Of a stretch of 17,912 nucleotides of DNA, positions 1 through 8,398 are shown piece by piece. The stretch comes from JBOGTC01 sp050692055 (GTDB lineage: Bacteria; Chloroflexota; Limnocylindria; QHBO01). The DNA lies in the NCBI GenBank assembly GCA_050692055.1, contig JBOGTC010000034.1, forward strand, positions 1 to 17,912, given 5' to 3'. Both the position numbers and the translations under genes were made by a program. The notes under the pieces are model-generated. The model made no database searches and was not told the DNA's origin. It was given only the letters and a program-made list of their open reading frames with translations. Position 1 is the first letter of the stretch. The number at the start of each line of letters is the position of its first letter.

Positions 1-138
1 GACGCGGACCCATCCTCCAACGTGGTGGACGTCTATATCCGGTACCTCCGCCGCAAGCTGTCGGCCGAAGGCCGGCCCTCGCCGATCAGCACCATCCGGG
101 GCGCCGGCTACCGCTTCGACACAGCGCCGCCGGGCTGA
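1..138 (+). CDS. OmpR/PhoB-family response regulator, C-terminal fragment
   Basis: Only the last 45 residues are in the window, open at the left edge and ending in TGA at 136-138. They match the end of the winged-helix DNA-binding domain of OmpR/PhoB response regulators: a recognition-helix segment with VVDVYIRYLRRKL, then the wing strand TIRGAGYRF, which is close to the family consensus 'RGxGYxF'. The protein would bind DNA after phosphorylation of a receiver domain that lies outside the window. The next gene is convergent and ends 19 bp away, so nothing downstream is co-transcribed. Repeated CTCAT boxes at 859-918 could be targets of such a regulator, but that link is inferred. Confidence 0.93.
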   Translation, partial: DADPSSNVVDVYIRYLRRKLSAEGRPSPISTIRGAGYRFDTAPPG

Positions 139-157
139 TGGCCCGACTGCGGGCCGA

Positions 158-841
158 TCAGTCAGTGAAGCCTCCGCCGTCGTCGCTGTCGTCGGTGAAC
201 TCATCGTCGTCATCATCGTCATCATCATCGTCATCATCGTCGTCGGGAGGCGGTGCCGGCTGCTGAGCCGGAGGCGGCGGGGGCGGAACCGGCGTGGGCG
301 TCGGATCCGGGGTCGGAGTGGGCAGCGGCTGGCTGAGCTGCACATCGATCTCGATCATGCCGCCGAACTCCTCCATCTCCACCAGCGCCTCGAGCCCGCC
401 GTCGACGAGAACATAGACCCACTCGCCATGGCTGTACGCCAGATCGGCCCGCTCCCAGCCGTTGTCGACGATCACGCGCTGGTAGAAGGCACGCACGTCA
501 TCGAGGCTCGCGACGACGTGGTACTCCACCTCGACCAGCCGATGCCGGTCGCTCAAGACCGACACGTACCCGGTGCGCACCGAGCCGGGATAGCGCGGCA
601 GACGCGCGAGATCCTCGCCCTCGACGTCCTCGCGCGGGATGACGGCGTCGCTGGGCAAGGGCGACGGAATGCCGGGCGTGGCAGCAGCCGTCGACGCTGG
701 GGTCCCTTCCGTTCCACGGGCCAGCGCCTCCACCAGGCCGCCGATCGCCATCCCGCCGACGAGCGCGGCGACGACGAAGAGCGCAACCAGGGCACGCGGA
801 AGCTTCTCGGACTGCACGGGCTCAGCCTGCGCGCGGGGCAT
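158..841 (-). CDS. Membrane-anchored protein with Pro-rich and poly-Asp C-terminal tail, function unknown
   Basis: 227 residues. An N-terminal hydrophobic helix at about residues 16-42 suggests a single membrane anchor. The folded part at about residues 75-170 includes LPRYPGSVR, a segment SLDDVRAFYQRVI and a strand-rich end, and resembles hypothetical proteins with a YPGS..R motif. I do not recognise a defined function. The last 55 residues are low complexity: a PTPTPDPTPTPVP-type linker, a run of prolines, 14 consecutive Asp, then a short acidic Gly-rich end. The acidic tail could bind divalent cations or basic partners, or it may be simple repeat expansion. No clear ribosome-binding site precedes the ATG. 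It is divergent from the kinase at 1026 and shares its CTCAT-rich upstream region. Confidence 0.75.
   Translation of the reverse strand: MPRAQAEPVQSEKLPRALVALFVVAALVGGMAIGGLVEALARGTEGTPASTAAATPGIPSPLPSDAVIPREDVEGEDLARLPRYPGSVRTGYVSVLSDRHRLVEVEYHVVASLDDVRAFYQRVIVDNGWERADLAYSHGEWVYVLVDGGLEALVEMEEFGGMIEIDVQLSQPLPTPTPDPTPTPVPPPPPPAQQPAPPPDDDDDDDDDDDDDDEFTDDSDDGGGFTD
203..244. repeat. Trinucleotide tract encoding 14 Asp
   Basis: Fourteen consecutive ATC/GTC triplets on the plus strand read as GAT/GAC on the minus strand. They encode the poly-Asp run near the C-terminus of the 158-841 protein. The mixed codons (not one pure triplet) suggest selection for Asp and not very recent slippage, though such tracts still tend to change length. 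Confidence 0.9.
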
Positions 842-858
842 GAGGGCGCGGTGAGATC

Positions 859-918
859 CTCATGAGAAATCCCTCATCAGGTGAGAGACTCCTCATGCGT
901 CGCTCATCCGGCTCTCAT
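859..918. promoter_or_regulatory. Cluster of CTCAT direct repeats between divergent genes
   Basis: CTCAT starts at 859, 873, 892, 903 and 914. The last three are exactly 11 bp apart, one helical turn, which is the half-site spacing typical of OmpR/PhoB-family regulators. The reverse-complement form ATGAG occurs at 862-866, so the first box is a CTCATGAG palindrome. GTGAGA occurs at 851 and 881. The cluster lies directly upstream of the minus gene that starts at 841 and about 110 bp before the kinase start. The binding role is inferred from spacing only. Confidence 0.45.
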
Positions 919-1025
919 CCGACCGGCCCAGCATCCGTGGTGGGTGCCGCCGGCCGGCAAGAACGGCCCCTCCCGGAGTCAGGCCGGTACCGGCGGCAGC
1001 CGATCTGATGTAGAGAGAGGAACGC

Positions 1026-1931
1026 ATGGCAGGCACGGCGCCCACGGTGGAGACGGAACCGGCCGCGAAATCAGCATGGGCGTTCGCCGCGGGCGACGAG
1101 ATCGCGCCCGGCCGTACTGCACATCGGCTGCTGGGCGGGGGCGAACGCTACGAGGCCTACGTCGCGTGGAACGAGCGTCTCATGACGCCCACCGTCATCA
1201 AGATCCTGCGACCGTCATGGGCCGATGACCTCCGGGCGCGCCGATCGCTGGCGAACGAGGGCGCGCTCCTCGGGCGGCTGCAGCACCCAGGGCTGATCCG
1301 GCTGTTCGACATCGATAGCACCGGTCGAAGCCCGTTCCTGGAGATCGAGTACGTCGACGGCCCGCGTCTCTCCACCCTCCTGCGCCGCTACGGCCGACTC
1401 ACTCCCGAGCAGGCCTTCCCGCTGGCCCGCCAGCTGGCCGCGACGCTTCACTACCTCCACGCCGAGCGCGTCCTTCATCTCGACATCAAGCCGCGCAACG
1501 TCATCATGGGCCCCATCCCCCGGCTCATCGATCTCAGCGTGGCCCGGACGTTCGACCGCGTGTCGACCATCAGCGGCAACGTCGGCACCGATGCCTACAT
1601 GTCGCCCGAGCAATGCGATCCGGAACTGTTCGGCCGCATCGGTCCGGCGAGCGACGTGTGGGGCCTCGGCACCACGGTGTACGAGGCGATCGCCAAGCGC
1701 CGCCCGTTCCCGCGCGGCCGTCACGATGCCACGGGCGTCGAGCGCTTCCCGCAGCTGGAGGCGGCGCCGCGGCCGTTGGCCGGCGACCGGCACTCTCAGG
1801 TCCTCGCCGATCTCGTCATGTCCTGCCTGCGATACGAGCCACGGGAGCGGCCGAGCGTCGCCGACCTCTTCGAGTCATTCGACGAGCTCGCCGGGCGCGC
1901 CGGCGTGGGCCGCCTGCGCCTGGGCAAGTAG
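1026..1931 (+). CDS. Soluble Hanks-type serine/threonine protein kinase
   Basis: 301 residues, ATG preceded by a good GAGAGG ribosome-binding site. The kinase fold is complete: Gly-rich loop LLGGGERYEAYVAW (about 35-48), ATP-contacting Lys59 in TVIKIL, Glu78 in the C-helix, catalytic segment HLDIKPRN with Asp153, Lys155 and Asn158, metal-binding Asp169, activation segment GTDAYMSPEQ (about 188-197), and a C-lobe with DVWGLGTTVYE. Two motifs deviate: HRD is HLD, and DFG is DLS. The essential Asp, Lys and Asn residues remain, so activity is plausible. The missing Arg makes it a 'non-RD' kinase, a class usually not switched on by activation-loop phosphorylation. No membrane helix or PASTA sensor domain is present, so it is cytoplasmic. 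Substrates are unknown. Confidence 0.9.
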   Translation: MAGTAPTVETEPAAKSAWAFAAGDEIAPGRTAHRLLGGGERYEAYVAWNERLMTPTVIKILRPSWADDLRARRSLANEGALLGRLQHPGLIRLFDIDSTGRSPFLEIEYVDGPRLSTLLRRYGRLTPEQAFPLARQLAATLHYLHAERVLHLDIKPRNVIMGPIPRLIDLSVARTFDRVSTISGNVGTDAYMSPEQCDPELFGRIGPASDVWGLGTTVYEAIAKRRPFPRGRHDATGVERFPQLEAAPRPLAGDRHSQVLADLVMSCLRYEPRERPSVADLFESFDELAGRAGVGRLRLGK

Positions 1932-1990
1932 ACGGCCAGCACGGTAAGGACGTAGTCGGGCCGCTCTGGCGGACCCTGACGCTGGCATGA

Positions 1991-2018
1991 GAGAGCCCGG
2001 CCTCCCGGCCGGGCTCTC
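1991..2018. terminator. Hairpin terminator between convergent kinase and nuclease genes
   Basis: A perfect 12-bp GC-rich stem (arms 1991-2002 and 2007-2018) closes a TCCC tetraloop. It sits 59 bp after the kinase stop and about 48 bp beyond the stop of the minus-strand nuclease, so it can serve both genes. There is no clear U-tract on either side. Confidence 0.8.
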
Positions 2019-2065
2019 CTGCAGCGTTCGCGGAGCTACGCAGAGGGCAGCAGCTCCCTCAGTTA

Positions 2066-3982
2066 CTACGGCTGAAACTCGACTTGCATGACCGACGGCT
2101 CGTGGTCGCTCGCCTGGTCGAAGAACTCCGAGTTGACGTGCACGACGTCGTACTCCGGATCGAAGGCAAGCAGCCCGTTGCTGACCAGGATCTGGTCGAG
2201 TACCTGCGAGTTGCCGTCGAAGACGTACGAGTACTGCTCGTCCTGCGGAAGCAGGTCGAACAGCGTGGTCAACACCGGGGCCTCGCCCGTGGCAGCCACC
2301 TCGCGCGTGCCGACATCGGCCGCGGTGCCGGTCAGGATGCGGACGGTGTCGGAGAACTGGAAGTCGTTGATGTCGCCCAGGACGATGACGTTGGCATCCG
2401 TATCGAGCGCCAGGAGATCATCGACGAAGTCGTTGATGACCTGTGCCTGGCCCCAGCGCCAGCCATCGGTATCGCCCACGGGTGACGGGTTGGCGAACTC
2501 GCTATAGCGCACCGGCGGCTGCCAGCGGCCGAAGAGCGGGTCGTCGCCGCTCTTCGAGCTGAAGTGGTTGACGACCACGAACAGCTTCTGCCCGCGGAAG
2601 CGGAACTCGCCGGCCAGCGACTTGCGCGTCTCGAGGAAGGCCTGGTCGGCGGTGCCGATACGGCCGGGGCTGAAGGTCAGCTGCGGCCCCGACGGGTGAT
2701 CGATGGCCGCGGTGTCATTCGTCGAGGTGCCGCCGGGTCGGTCGATGAACTCCAGGCCGCGGTCGGTCCGGAACAGGAATCCAACCCGAATGTTGCCACC
2801 GGGCGCCCCGCCGTCGGCCAGGTCGACTGGATCGATCTGCCGATGCTCGTAGGCCGGCCCGCCCGCTGCGGCGATGGTGTCGATCAGCCGCTGCCAGGTG
2901 GCGGCGGCCGTGGTGGTGCCATCATTGGCGAATCCCGAGTCGTCCTGCACCTCCTCGATGCCGAGCAGGTCCGGAGCACGCAGGTTGTGGACGATCATGC
3001 CCGCCAGCTCGTCGAACTTGGACTGGTCGTCCTGGTTGCTCAGGTTCTCGACGTTGAACGTCGCGACCGCCAGCTCGCGCGGGCCGGCGACGTCCGTCAC
3101 CTCGCGCCGCAGGCCGTTGTCGACGCGCACTAGGTCGGTGGTGACGAGCAGCTTGAAGTTGCCGAAGCTGTAGTCGAGCACCCCGGTGACTGAGGTCGTG
3201 AACCCATCGCCGGTGTTGACCCGCGGCGTGGGCCGGATCACGTCGTCGAGGATGATCCGCTCGGGATTGAAGTCATCCGGACCGATGACGATCCCGCCAC
3301 GCGGCGTGCGGGGCCCAGCATTGGCTCCGCCGTCGGCGACGACCGCGATCTCGCCGAAGGCGTTGGTGGGACCCACCGCCACGGCCTCGTTGACCTGCAG
3401 GTACATGCCCTCCAGGCTCTCGTAGAAATCGATCCCGTCGTTGTCCGGGTCGTACACGGCATCCGGATGCTCGACCGAGCCGGTCGAGTCATCGTCGATG
3501 ATCTCGGTCGGCGGCATCCGGCCGCCCTGGCCGACGACGGTCACCGGCAGGCTGTTGCCGGTCGACAGCACCTCGAACGTAGCCCCGCCGATCTGGGTGG
3601 TGGTCAGGTTGGCGGTGGCGCCGCCACCCGGACGAAACTCACTGACGGTGCCGTCCACCGTCACATGATCACTCACCATCGGCTTGCTGCCCGCGGTGCC
3701 GCGGAAGACGAAGATGCCGTCGGAGGTAGCGTTGTCCCCGTCGGGGTCAGGGTCGGTCATCCAGAAGCCGATGCCGCTCACGGCGGTGACGATGCCGTTG
3801 ACGCCGAAGACCTGCTGGCCGTTCAACGGGGAGATGTGCGACTCCCCCTGGATCTCCCAGATCTGGGTCGTCGCAGCGCGCGCCGGAGCGGCCGTGAACG
3901 GCAGTCCGGTCGCCGAGAGAGCCAGGGCCATGGCAACGACGAGCAACCGTTGCGGCGCGTGGGCGATGAAACGAGCAGTCAC
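2066..3982 (-). CDS. ExeM/NucH-like secreted endonuclease/exonuclease/phosphatase-family nuclease
   Basis: 638 residues. A GTG start has AGGAGG 9 nt upstream. A Sec signal peptide ends near residue 36 (hydrophobic LLVVAMALALSATGL, then APARA). Residues about 40-140 and 190-290 are beta-rich and resemble the OB-fold-like N-terminal region of the ExeM/NucH extracellular nucleases. The catalytic EEP domain spans about 303-636: ATFNVENL (Asn310), GIEEVQ (Glu343/344), VVNHFSSKSGD (His473), VLGDIND (Asp537, Asn539), a YSYVFDGNSQVLDQILVS segment and the final SDHEP (Asp626, His627). All expected catalytic positions are present. The family degrades extracellular DNA, for nutrient or phosphate acquisition or biofilm turnover. 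Metal dependence on Mg or Ca is family knowledge. There is no cell-wall anchor, so it is probably released. Confidence 0.92.
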   Translation of the reverse strand: MTARFIAHAPQRLLVVAMALALSATGLPFTAAPARAATTQIWEIQGESHISPLNGQQVFGVNGIVTAVSGIGFWMTDPDPDGDNATSDGIFVFRGTAGSKPMVSDHVTVDGTVSEFRPGGGATANLTTTQIGGATFEVLSTGNSLPVTVVGQGGRMPPTEIIDDDSTGSVEHPDAVYDPDNDGIDFYESLEGMYLQVNEAVAVGPTNAFGEIAVVADGGANAGPRTPRGGIVIGPDDFNPERIILDDVIRPTPRVNTGDGFTTSVTGVLDYSFGNFKLLVTTDLVRVDNGLRREVTDVAGPRELAVATFNVENLSNQDDQSKFDELAGMIVHNLRAPDLLGIEEVQDDSGFANDGTTTAAATWQRLIDTIAAAGGPAYEHRQIDPVDLADGGAPGGNIRVGFLFRTDRGLEFIDRPGGTSTNDTAAIDHPSGPQLTFSPGRIGTADQAFLETRKSLAGEFRFRGQKLFVVVNHFSSKSGDDPLFGRWQPPVRYSEFANPSPVGDTDGWRWGQAQVINDFVDDLLALDTDANVIVLGDINDFQFSDTVRILTGTAADVGTREVAATGEAPVLTTLFDLLPQDEQYSYVFDGNSQVLDQILVSNGLLAFDPEYDVVHVNSEFFDQASDHEPSVMQVEFQP

Positions 3983-4106
3983 GAGGATGGGCCTCCTGTG
4001 CGAGTACTCCCCGCCGTGGCGGCAGGGAAGGCGGGATGGAGTTGGGCAGGTCGGCAGGATAGCCCGTCAACCCGGAATCGGTCACCCCTGATACGGTTAA
4101 TGGCGC

Positions 4107-4343
4107 ATGAACTCGCGGTGCCGCGACGCAACGTCGGACGAGGACGGTCGAGCCTCGGCCTGGCCCGGACTGTGCAGCGGCTGCGAGCACGCGAGGGTCG
4201 TGTCGAGGGCCCGGGGCTCCCGCTACTGGCGCTGCGGCCTCTCCAAGCGCGATCCGAGGTTTCCTCGGTATCCCTCGCTGCCGGTGATCAGCTGCGCCGG
4301 CTTCAGCCGCGGGGAACCGGCGGATGCTCCGGCGCGTCCCTGA
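4107..4343 (+). CDS. Small Cys-rich zinc-ribbon-like protein, function unknown
   Basis: 78 residues. Reasons to think it real: a CSGCEHARVV pair near residues 23-26, RGSRYWRC, then DPRFPRYPSLPVISCAGF. This Cys-x2-Cys ... Cys ... Cys pattern with FPRYPxLPV resembles a small conserved hypothetical family with a likely structural zinc site. A TACGGT hexamer lies 9 nt upstream of the ATG and no Shine-Dalgarno is visible, which would fit a leaderless transcript. Its stop overlaps the first possible start of the following lipoprotein (4324), so the two may be translationally coupled. I cannot give a function. The last dozen residues are Ala/Pro-rich and variable-looking. Confidence 0.6.
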   Translation: MNSRCRDATSDEDGRASAWPGLCSGCEHARVVSRARGSRYWRCGLSKRDPRFPRYPSLPVISCAGFSRGEPADAPARP

Positions 4344-4809
4344 ACCGATGCACAACGCCCCGCTCGCGCGCTTGGCGCGCGCCCTTCCGATCCTGCTCTG
4401 CTCGTTCCTCGCCGCCTGCGCCGGCAGCGGCCAGCTCGAATCAACCGTCTTCTCCACGATCGAGCCCAGCCGGCCGGTGGCGAGCGCGCCGCCCGTGGCC
4501 ACGGTTCCGCCCGAGCAGGGTGACGCGCCGATCACCGGCGAGGCCCCCGAGGAGCTGCTGCAGGAGATCCTGGCCGACGCCGCGAGCCGGACCGGCGTCG
4601 AGGCCGATGGGATCGAGGTCGTCCAGGCCGAGGCGATCACCTGGAACGACGGCTCGCTGGGCTGCCCCGAACCGGGGATGTTCTACACGCAGGCACTGGT
4701 GGATGGCTACCACGTCATCGTGGAGGCCGCCGGCGACGAGCTGGACTACCGCGCCACCACGACCGGCAGCTTCACCCTGTGCGAGGCGCCCGCTCGCCCG
4801 GCGGGTTGA
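4324..4809 (+). CDS. Lipoprotein with a 'W-NDGSLGCPEPG' domain, function unknown
   Basis: 161 residues from ATG 4324, which has GGGGA about 8 nt upstream. An in-frame ATG at 4348, four bases after the stop of the preceding gene, is also possible and gives a more compact signal peptide. A hydrophobic stretch ALPILLCSFLAAC ends in a lipobox with the lipid-modified Cys. A Pro-rich linker leads to a folded domain of about 85 residues: IEVVQAEAITWNDGSLGCP, then EPGMFYTQALVDGYHVIVEA and a final Cys. This small domain recurs in bacterial envelope proteins of unknown role, and its two Cys could form a disulfide. Probably anchored on the outer face of the membrane. Confidence 0.82.
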   Translation: MLRRVPEPMHNAPLARLARALPILLCSFLAACAGSGQLESTVFSTIEPSRPVASAPPVATVPPEQGDAPITGEAPEELLQEILADAASRTGVEADGIEVVQAEAITWNDGSLGCPEPGMFYTQALVDGYHVIVEAAGDELDYRATTTGSFTLCEAPARPAG

Positions 4810-4826
4810 GCGGCCGCCGAACGTAC

Positions 4827-4860
4827 GAAGAGGCCCGCCGGCGGACCGGCGGGCCTCTTC
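4827..4860. terminator. Strong bidirectional hairpin terminator
   Basis: A perfect 15-bp stem (arms 4827-4841 and 4846-4860) closes a CGGA tetraloop. It lies 17 bp after the lipoprotein stop and 20 bp past the stop of the minus-strand protease. No long U-tract is present, but the stem is very stable and sits between convergent genes. Confidence 0.85.
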
Positions 4861-4880
4861 TGGTTGCGGATCAGGAAGGT

Positions 4881-7800
4881 CTACTCGACGGTGAGCGTCA
4901 CGACCTCCGTGGTGTCACCGACGATCAGGTCCGAACGCATCGTGGCGACGATGTCGTACGTGCCCTGCACCTTGCCGAGCGCCTCGTACGGGATCGTCAC
5001 CGACCCACCCGGGGTGGGCGGCGAGGTGAAGATCTCGTAGTCGTCGCCCTCGGCGGGCGTGACGCCATCAGCGAGCTGAGCGCCGCTGCTGCCGTCGCGA
5101 TTCTCGGCGCCGACCGTCAGGCCAATGCCGTCGGGACCACCGATCGGTCCGTACGTGAACGTGATGTCCTCGGTGTCACCGGTCCGGATCCAGATCTGGA
5201 ACGAGTTGGTGACCGCACCATCGCTCTCGAAGGTCGGCACGTCCTCCCAATCCACGATCAGGTACGGCACGCCGCCGAGCGTTCCGGAAGCGACGCGCAG
5301 CTCGCCACCGGTGGAGAAGTCGAGATCGGTCCAGAACGGCGCGAGCACGTTGTTCGGCCGTGCCGGATCCGGCAGGGACTGCGGGACAAAGTCAACGTCC
5401 GCTGCGGTCCCACCGCCGACCACGAGGTATCCGTTGCTCGTGACGCCGATCCGGTCGTAGAACTCGCTGCCGAACTGGAAGGCCGGGAAGCCGCTGAAGT
5501 TCACGATCGTCTCATCCCCGAGTCCGCCAATCGGCGCGATGCCGAAGTCGGCAAGCGGAAGATAGCCAAACGGCGATCCCCCGGGCTCGATGGCGTCGAC
5601 GGTCGGCGGCAGGGCCGCAGAGAGTGTGCCGGCCCAGGTGAAGCCGTTGCCCACCGGGATGCCCGGCGCGCCAACGTTCTGGATCTCCAGCCGGCTGCTC
5701 TGCGCTGAGGTCGAGACGATCAGGCTGGCCTGCGCCTCGACGGGCATGAGGTTGGTCACGGTCGCGGAGCAGTCGCTTGCCGTGCCGCGGGCGATCTCGA
5801 GCGGATCGCACACGTGGTCGAGCGTCAGGCCGCCCTGGGTCTTGTTGAAGGCCACCGGGATGACCGCGTCGCTGCCGCCGCGGCCACCGACCGCGTCGAG
5901 GGTGATCTGGCCGAAGTAGAAGCCGTCGTCCAGATCGGTCCCGTCGATCGTGATCTCGATCTCCGCGGACGCGCCCGCCGGCAGGTTGATGCGACGGGGC
6001 TCCACGCTGATCGACGCGCCCGGCGGCGCGCTGGTGGAAACCTGAATCATCTGCCGCGAGCCGCTGACGTTGGTCAGCGTCCGATCGGTGCTGACGGCAC
6101 CCGGCATCGGGTTCGCGTAGACGCTGGGCAGGTTGAGGTGCAGCCGGCCCAGCGGGTCCGCCGCACTGGCGAAGTAGTCGGCCGCGTCGACGTCGAACGT
6201 GATCGTGGGCGCGATCGCACGGTCGGCACGGATGGATCCGGCGCCGCGGTCGAACGGTGTGGCCGGCGTGGCGCCGTCCTCCTTGAGGACCGACTGCAGC
6301 GAGGAGGTCATCAGCGCCGACTTCATCTGGCCGGGCGTCCATTCCGGATGCGCCGCCCTGACGAGCGCCGCGACACCGGCCGCATGCGGGCTGGACATCG
6401 AGGTGCCTTGAATCGCCTGGTACAGCTGTCCGGGCACGCCGGTCCCCACGCCCACGGGCTCGGGGCTGTTGCCGGCCAGGATCTGGACGCCGGGCGCGGT
6501 GACGTCCGGCTTCAGGAAGTCGCCCAACGGGCCGCGGGACGAGAAGCCCGCCATCACGTCGCCCGGCACCTCGGTGGCCGTGCCCTCGTCCCAGCGTGCC
6601 TTCACGCCGGTGTTGGCCGCCATGAAGGCGACGAACGCTTCACCATCGGCCACGTCGATGTGGACCGACGGGATGAAGTGGTTGTCCGTGTTGAGCCCCG
6701 TCCCCCTCGCCGGGTCCAGGTTGTACAGGATCATGCCTACGGCGCCGCTCGGCTCGACGTGCCTGCTCTTATCGACGCGGGCGATAACGCCGCGCTCGCA
6801 GGCCACGACCTGCCCGACCGCGGAGTCCGCGGGCAGCGGCTCCTGGCAGAGCGGGTCGTCGTAGCCCGGCACGTCCTGGGCAAGGATCACATCGGCGGGC
6901 GCGTCCACGCCATCGGTCACGGTGGCGCCGATGACATCCAGGCCGGCTCCGCCGTCGGCGGTCAGGCCGAGCGTTGTCAGGAAGTGGCGGTCGGAGGTCG
7001 AGGCGCCGACCGTGTTCGTCCACGGCCCGGCGTGGTTGGCCGTCCCTGCTCCCGGACCGGCGTTGCCGGCCGAGGCGTTGACGAGGATGTTCGCCGCGTA
7101 GGCATCCAGGAAGGCGAGCTCCACCGGATCGGTGTACGCGCTCGAGCCGCCGGAGATCGAGAAGTTGAGGACGTCAACGCCATCCTCGATCGCCTGCTCC
7201 ACGGCCGCGACCGAGTCCGACTGGAAGCAGCCCTGGTTGAGGCACACGCGATAGGCGATCACGTGGGCGCCGGGAGCGATGCCGCTGATCGGCCCGCGAT
7301 CAAAGCCGAGCAGGTCGACCTCGTCGACATGGCTGCCGGCCGCGGTCGTGGACGTGTGCGTACCGTGCCCGTTGGCGTCACGCGCCGAGCACTCTCCGGT
7401 GTCGTTGTTGCAGAACTCGCCGTCGATCGCGCCGATGACGGCCATGTAGGTGTCGACGAAGGCGTAGGCGCCGATCAGCTTGTCGTTGCAGGTGAACGGA
7501 TCACCCAGCAGCGGGTCGCTGCCGTCGCCGAACTCGCAGCCGTAGACGCCGCCGGGATGGTCGATGCCGTTGTCAACCAGGGACGGGTGCTCCGGCCAGA
7601 TGCCGGTGTCGAGCACGCCCACGATGACGCCTTCGCCGGCGGTGGTGGGGTCGCTGATCTGCGACCACGCGTCGGTGGCGCCGATGAAGTCGGGGGTGGC
7701 ATCTGTCAGCGGCTGCTCGAGCGAGTCCTCCTGGATGGCCACCACGCCATCGACAGACAGCACGTCTCTGATCTTGTTGGCCGGAACCACGGCGGTGACG

Positions 7801-8249
7801 CCGCCGTAGACGACCTGGAACGAATCGAGCGTGGTCGACTGCGGCACGGCGGCCTCGATGGCGTCGCGTGCCTCTGTCTCCACCGCCTCGGCATAGCTGA
7901 GGTAGGCGTCGACCGCCGCCTGGTTCTCGTCCAGGGGCTTGCCGGTCACCTCGGGGCTCGTCGGAGCGAGGCCCTCGATGCCGCCCGCGTACGACGCGAC
8001 CGCGTCGTAGTCGAGCTTGACGAAGACGCTGACCGGCGTCGAATCGGTGCGCTCCAGGAGCGCTGGGTCGGTCTGAGCGATCTGTCCGCTCTGTGACTTC
8101 GCGGCCTCGATCGGCTCGCCCTCGGGGCTGAGCTCGGTCGCCGTGAAGTCGGATGTCGGCTCGATGGCGATTGCCGTACCGAACAGGCTGAGGAGCAGAC
8201 CGAAGCTCATCAGCAGGGCGGTGATCGTCCGCAATCCGCGTTGATGCAC
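4881..8249 (-). CDS. Secreted subtilisin-like (S8) serine protease with PA insert
   Basis: 1122 residues from a GTG at 8249, chosen because GAGGAGGG lies 8 nt upstream and the signal peptide (residues about 7-28, ITALLMSFGLLLSLFGTAIA) follows at once; the frame stays open to 8462 but that extension has no matching features. Domains: I9-type propeptide about 70-185; S8 catalytic domain from 205 with Asp214 (VLDTGIWPEHP), His295 (NGHGTH), oxyanion Asn396 (SAGNAGPG) and Ser617 (GTSMSSPHAAG); a PA domain inserted at about 430-560; Fn3-like region about 680-790; and a C-terminal beta domain with VTSNGYLVVGGG and NVLAPFWTDLDF, of a kind shared by many secreted enzymes. The architecture matches large extracellular subtilases that degrade proteins or peptides. 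Exported by Sec. No sorting motif is seen. Confidence 0.93.
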   Translation of the reverse strand: MHQRGLRTITALLMSFGLLLSLFGTAIAIEPTSDFTATELSPEGEPIEAAKSQSGQIAQTDPALLERTDSTPVSVFVKLDYDAVASYAGGIEGLAPTSPEVTGKPLDENQAAVDAYLSYAEAVETEARDAIEAAVPQSTTLDSFQVVYGGVTAVVPANKIRDVLSVDGVVAIQEDSLEQPLTDATPDFIGATDAWSQISDPTTAGEGVIVGVLDTGIWPEHPSLVDNGIDHPGGVYGCEFGDGSDPLLGDPFTCNDKLIGAYAFVDTYMAVIGAIDGEFCNNDTGECSARDANGHGTHTSTTAAGSHVDEVDLLGFDRGPISGIAPGAHVIAYRVCLNQGCFQSDSVAAVEQAIEDGVDVLNFSISGGSSAYTDPVELAFLDAYAANILVNASAGNAGPGAGTANHAGPWTNTVGASTSDRHFLTTLGLTADGGAGLDVIGATVTDGVDAPADVILAQDVPGYDDPLCQEPLPADSAVGQVVACERGVIARVDKSRHVEPSGAVGMILYNLDPARGTGLNTDNHFIPSVHIDVADGEAFVAFMAANTGVKARWDEGTATEVPGDVMAGFSSRGPLGDFLKPDVTAPGVQILAGNSPEPVGVGTGVPGQLYQAIQGTSMSSPHAAGVAALVRAAHPEWTPGQMKSALMTSSLQSVLKEDGATPATPFDRGAGSIRADRAIAPTITFDVDAADYFASAADPLGRLHLNLPSVYANPMPGAVSTDRTLTNVSGSRQMIQVSTSAPPGASISVEPRRINLPAGASAEIEITIDGTDLDDGFYFGQITLDAVGGRGGSDAVIPVAFNKTQGGLTLDHVCDPLEIARGTASDCSATVTNLMPVEAQASLIVSTSAQSSRLEIQNVGAPGIPVGNGFTWAGTLSAALPPTVDAIEPGGSPFGYLPLADFGIAPIGGLGDETIVNFSGFPAFQFGSEFYDRIGVTSNGYLVVGGGTAADVDFVPQSLPDPARPNNVLAPFWTDLDFSTGGELRVASGTLGGVPYLIVDWEDVPTFESDGAVTNSFQIWIRTGDTEDITFTYGPIGGPDGIGLTVGAENRDGSSGAQLADGVTPAEGDDYEIFTSPPTPGGSVTIPYEALGKVQGTYDIVATMRSDLIVGDTTEVVTLTVE

Positions 8250-8398
8250 GAGGCGTGCCCTCCTCTTGTGCTGTGGTCCCCGTGCGGCGCGTGGGTGTCG
8301 CGCGCGCGATGGCCGCGCGTTGGGGGACGAACAACGATCCTTGCAAGAGCTGAGCCGATGAGGGGTGAAGGCGCACCGAATGGGGTGCCAACCGGCAC

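Noticed and set aside
3467..4894. A 475-codon plus-strand frame spanning the nuclease start and the lipoprotein
   Set aside because: It runs antisense to the nuclease and through an intergenic region, with Ser/Arg/Pro noise at its end; the lipoprotein frame is better supported.
5814..8096. A 760-codon plus-strand open frame antisense to the S8 protease
   Set aside because: No domain, Arg/Asp/Val repetitive composition; the minus strand carries a complete protease with its triad.
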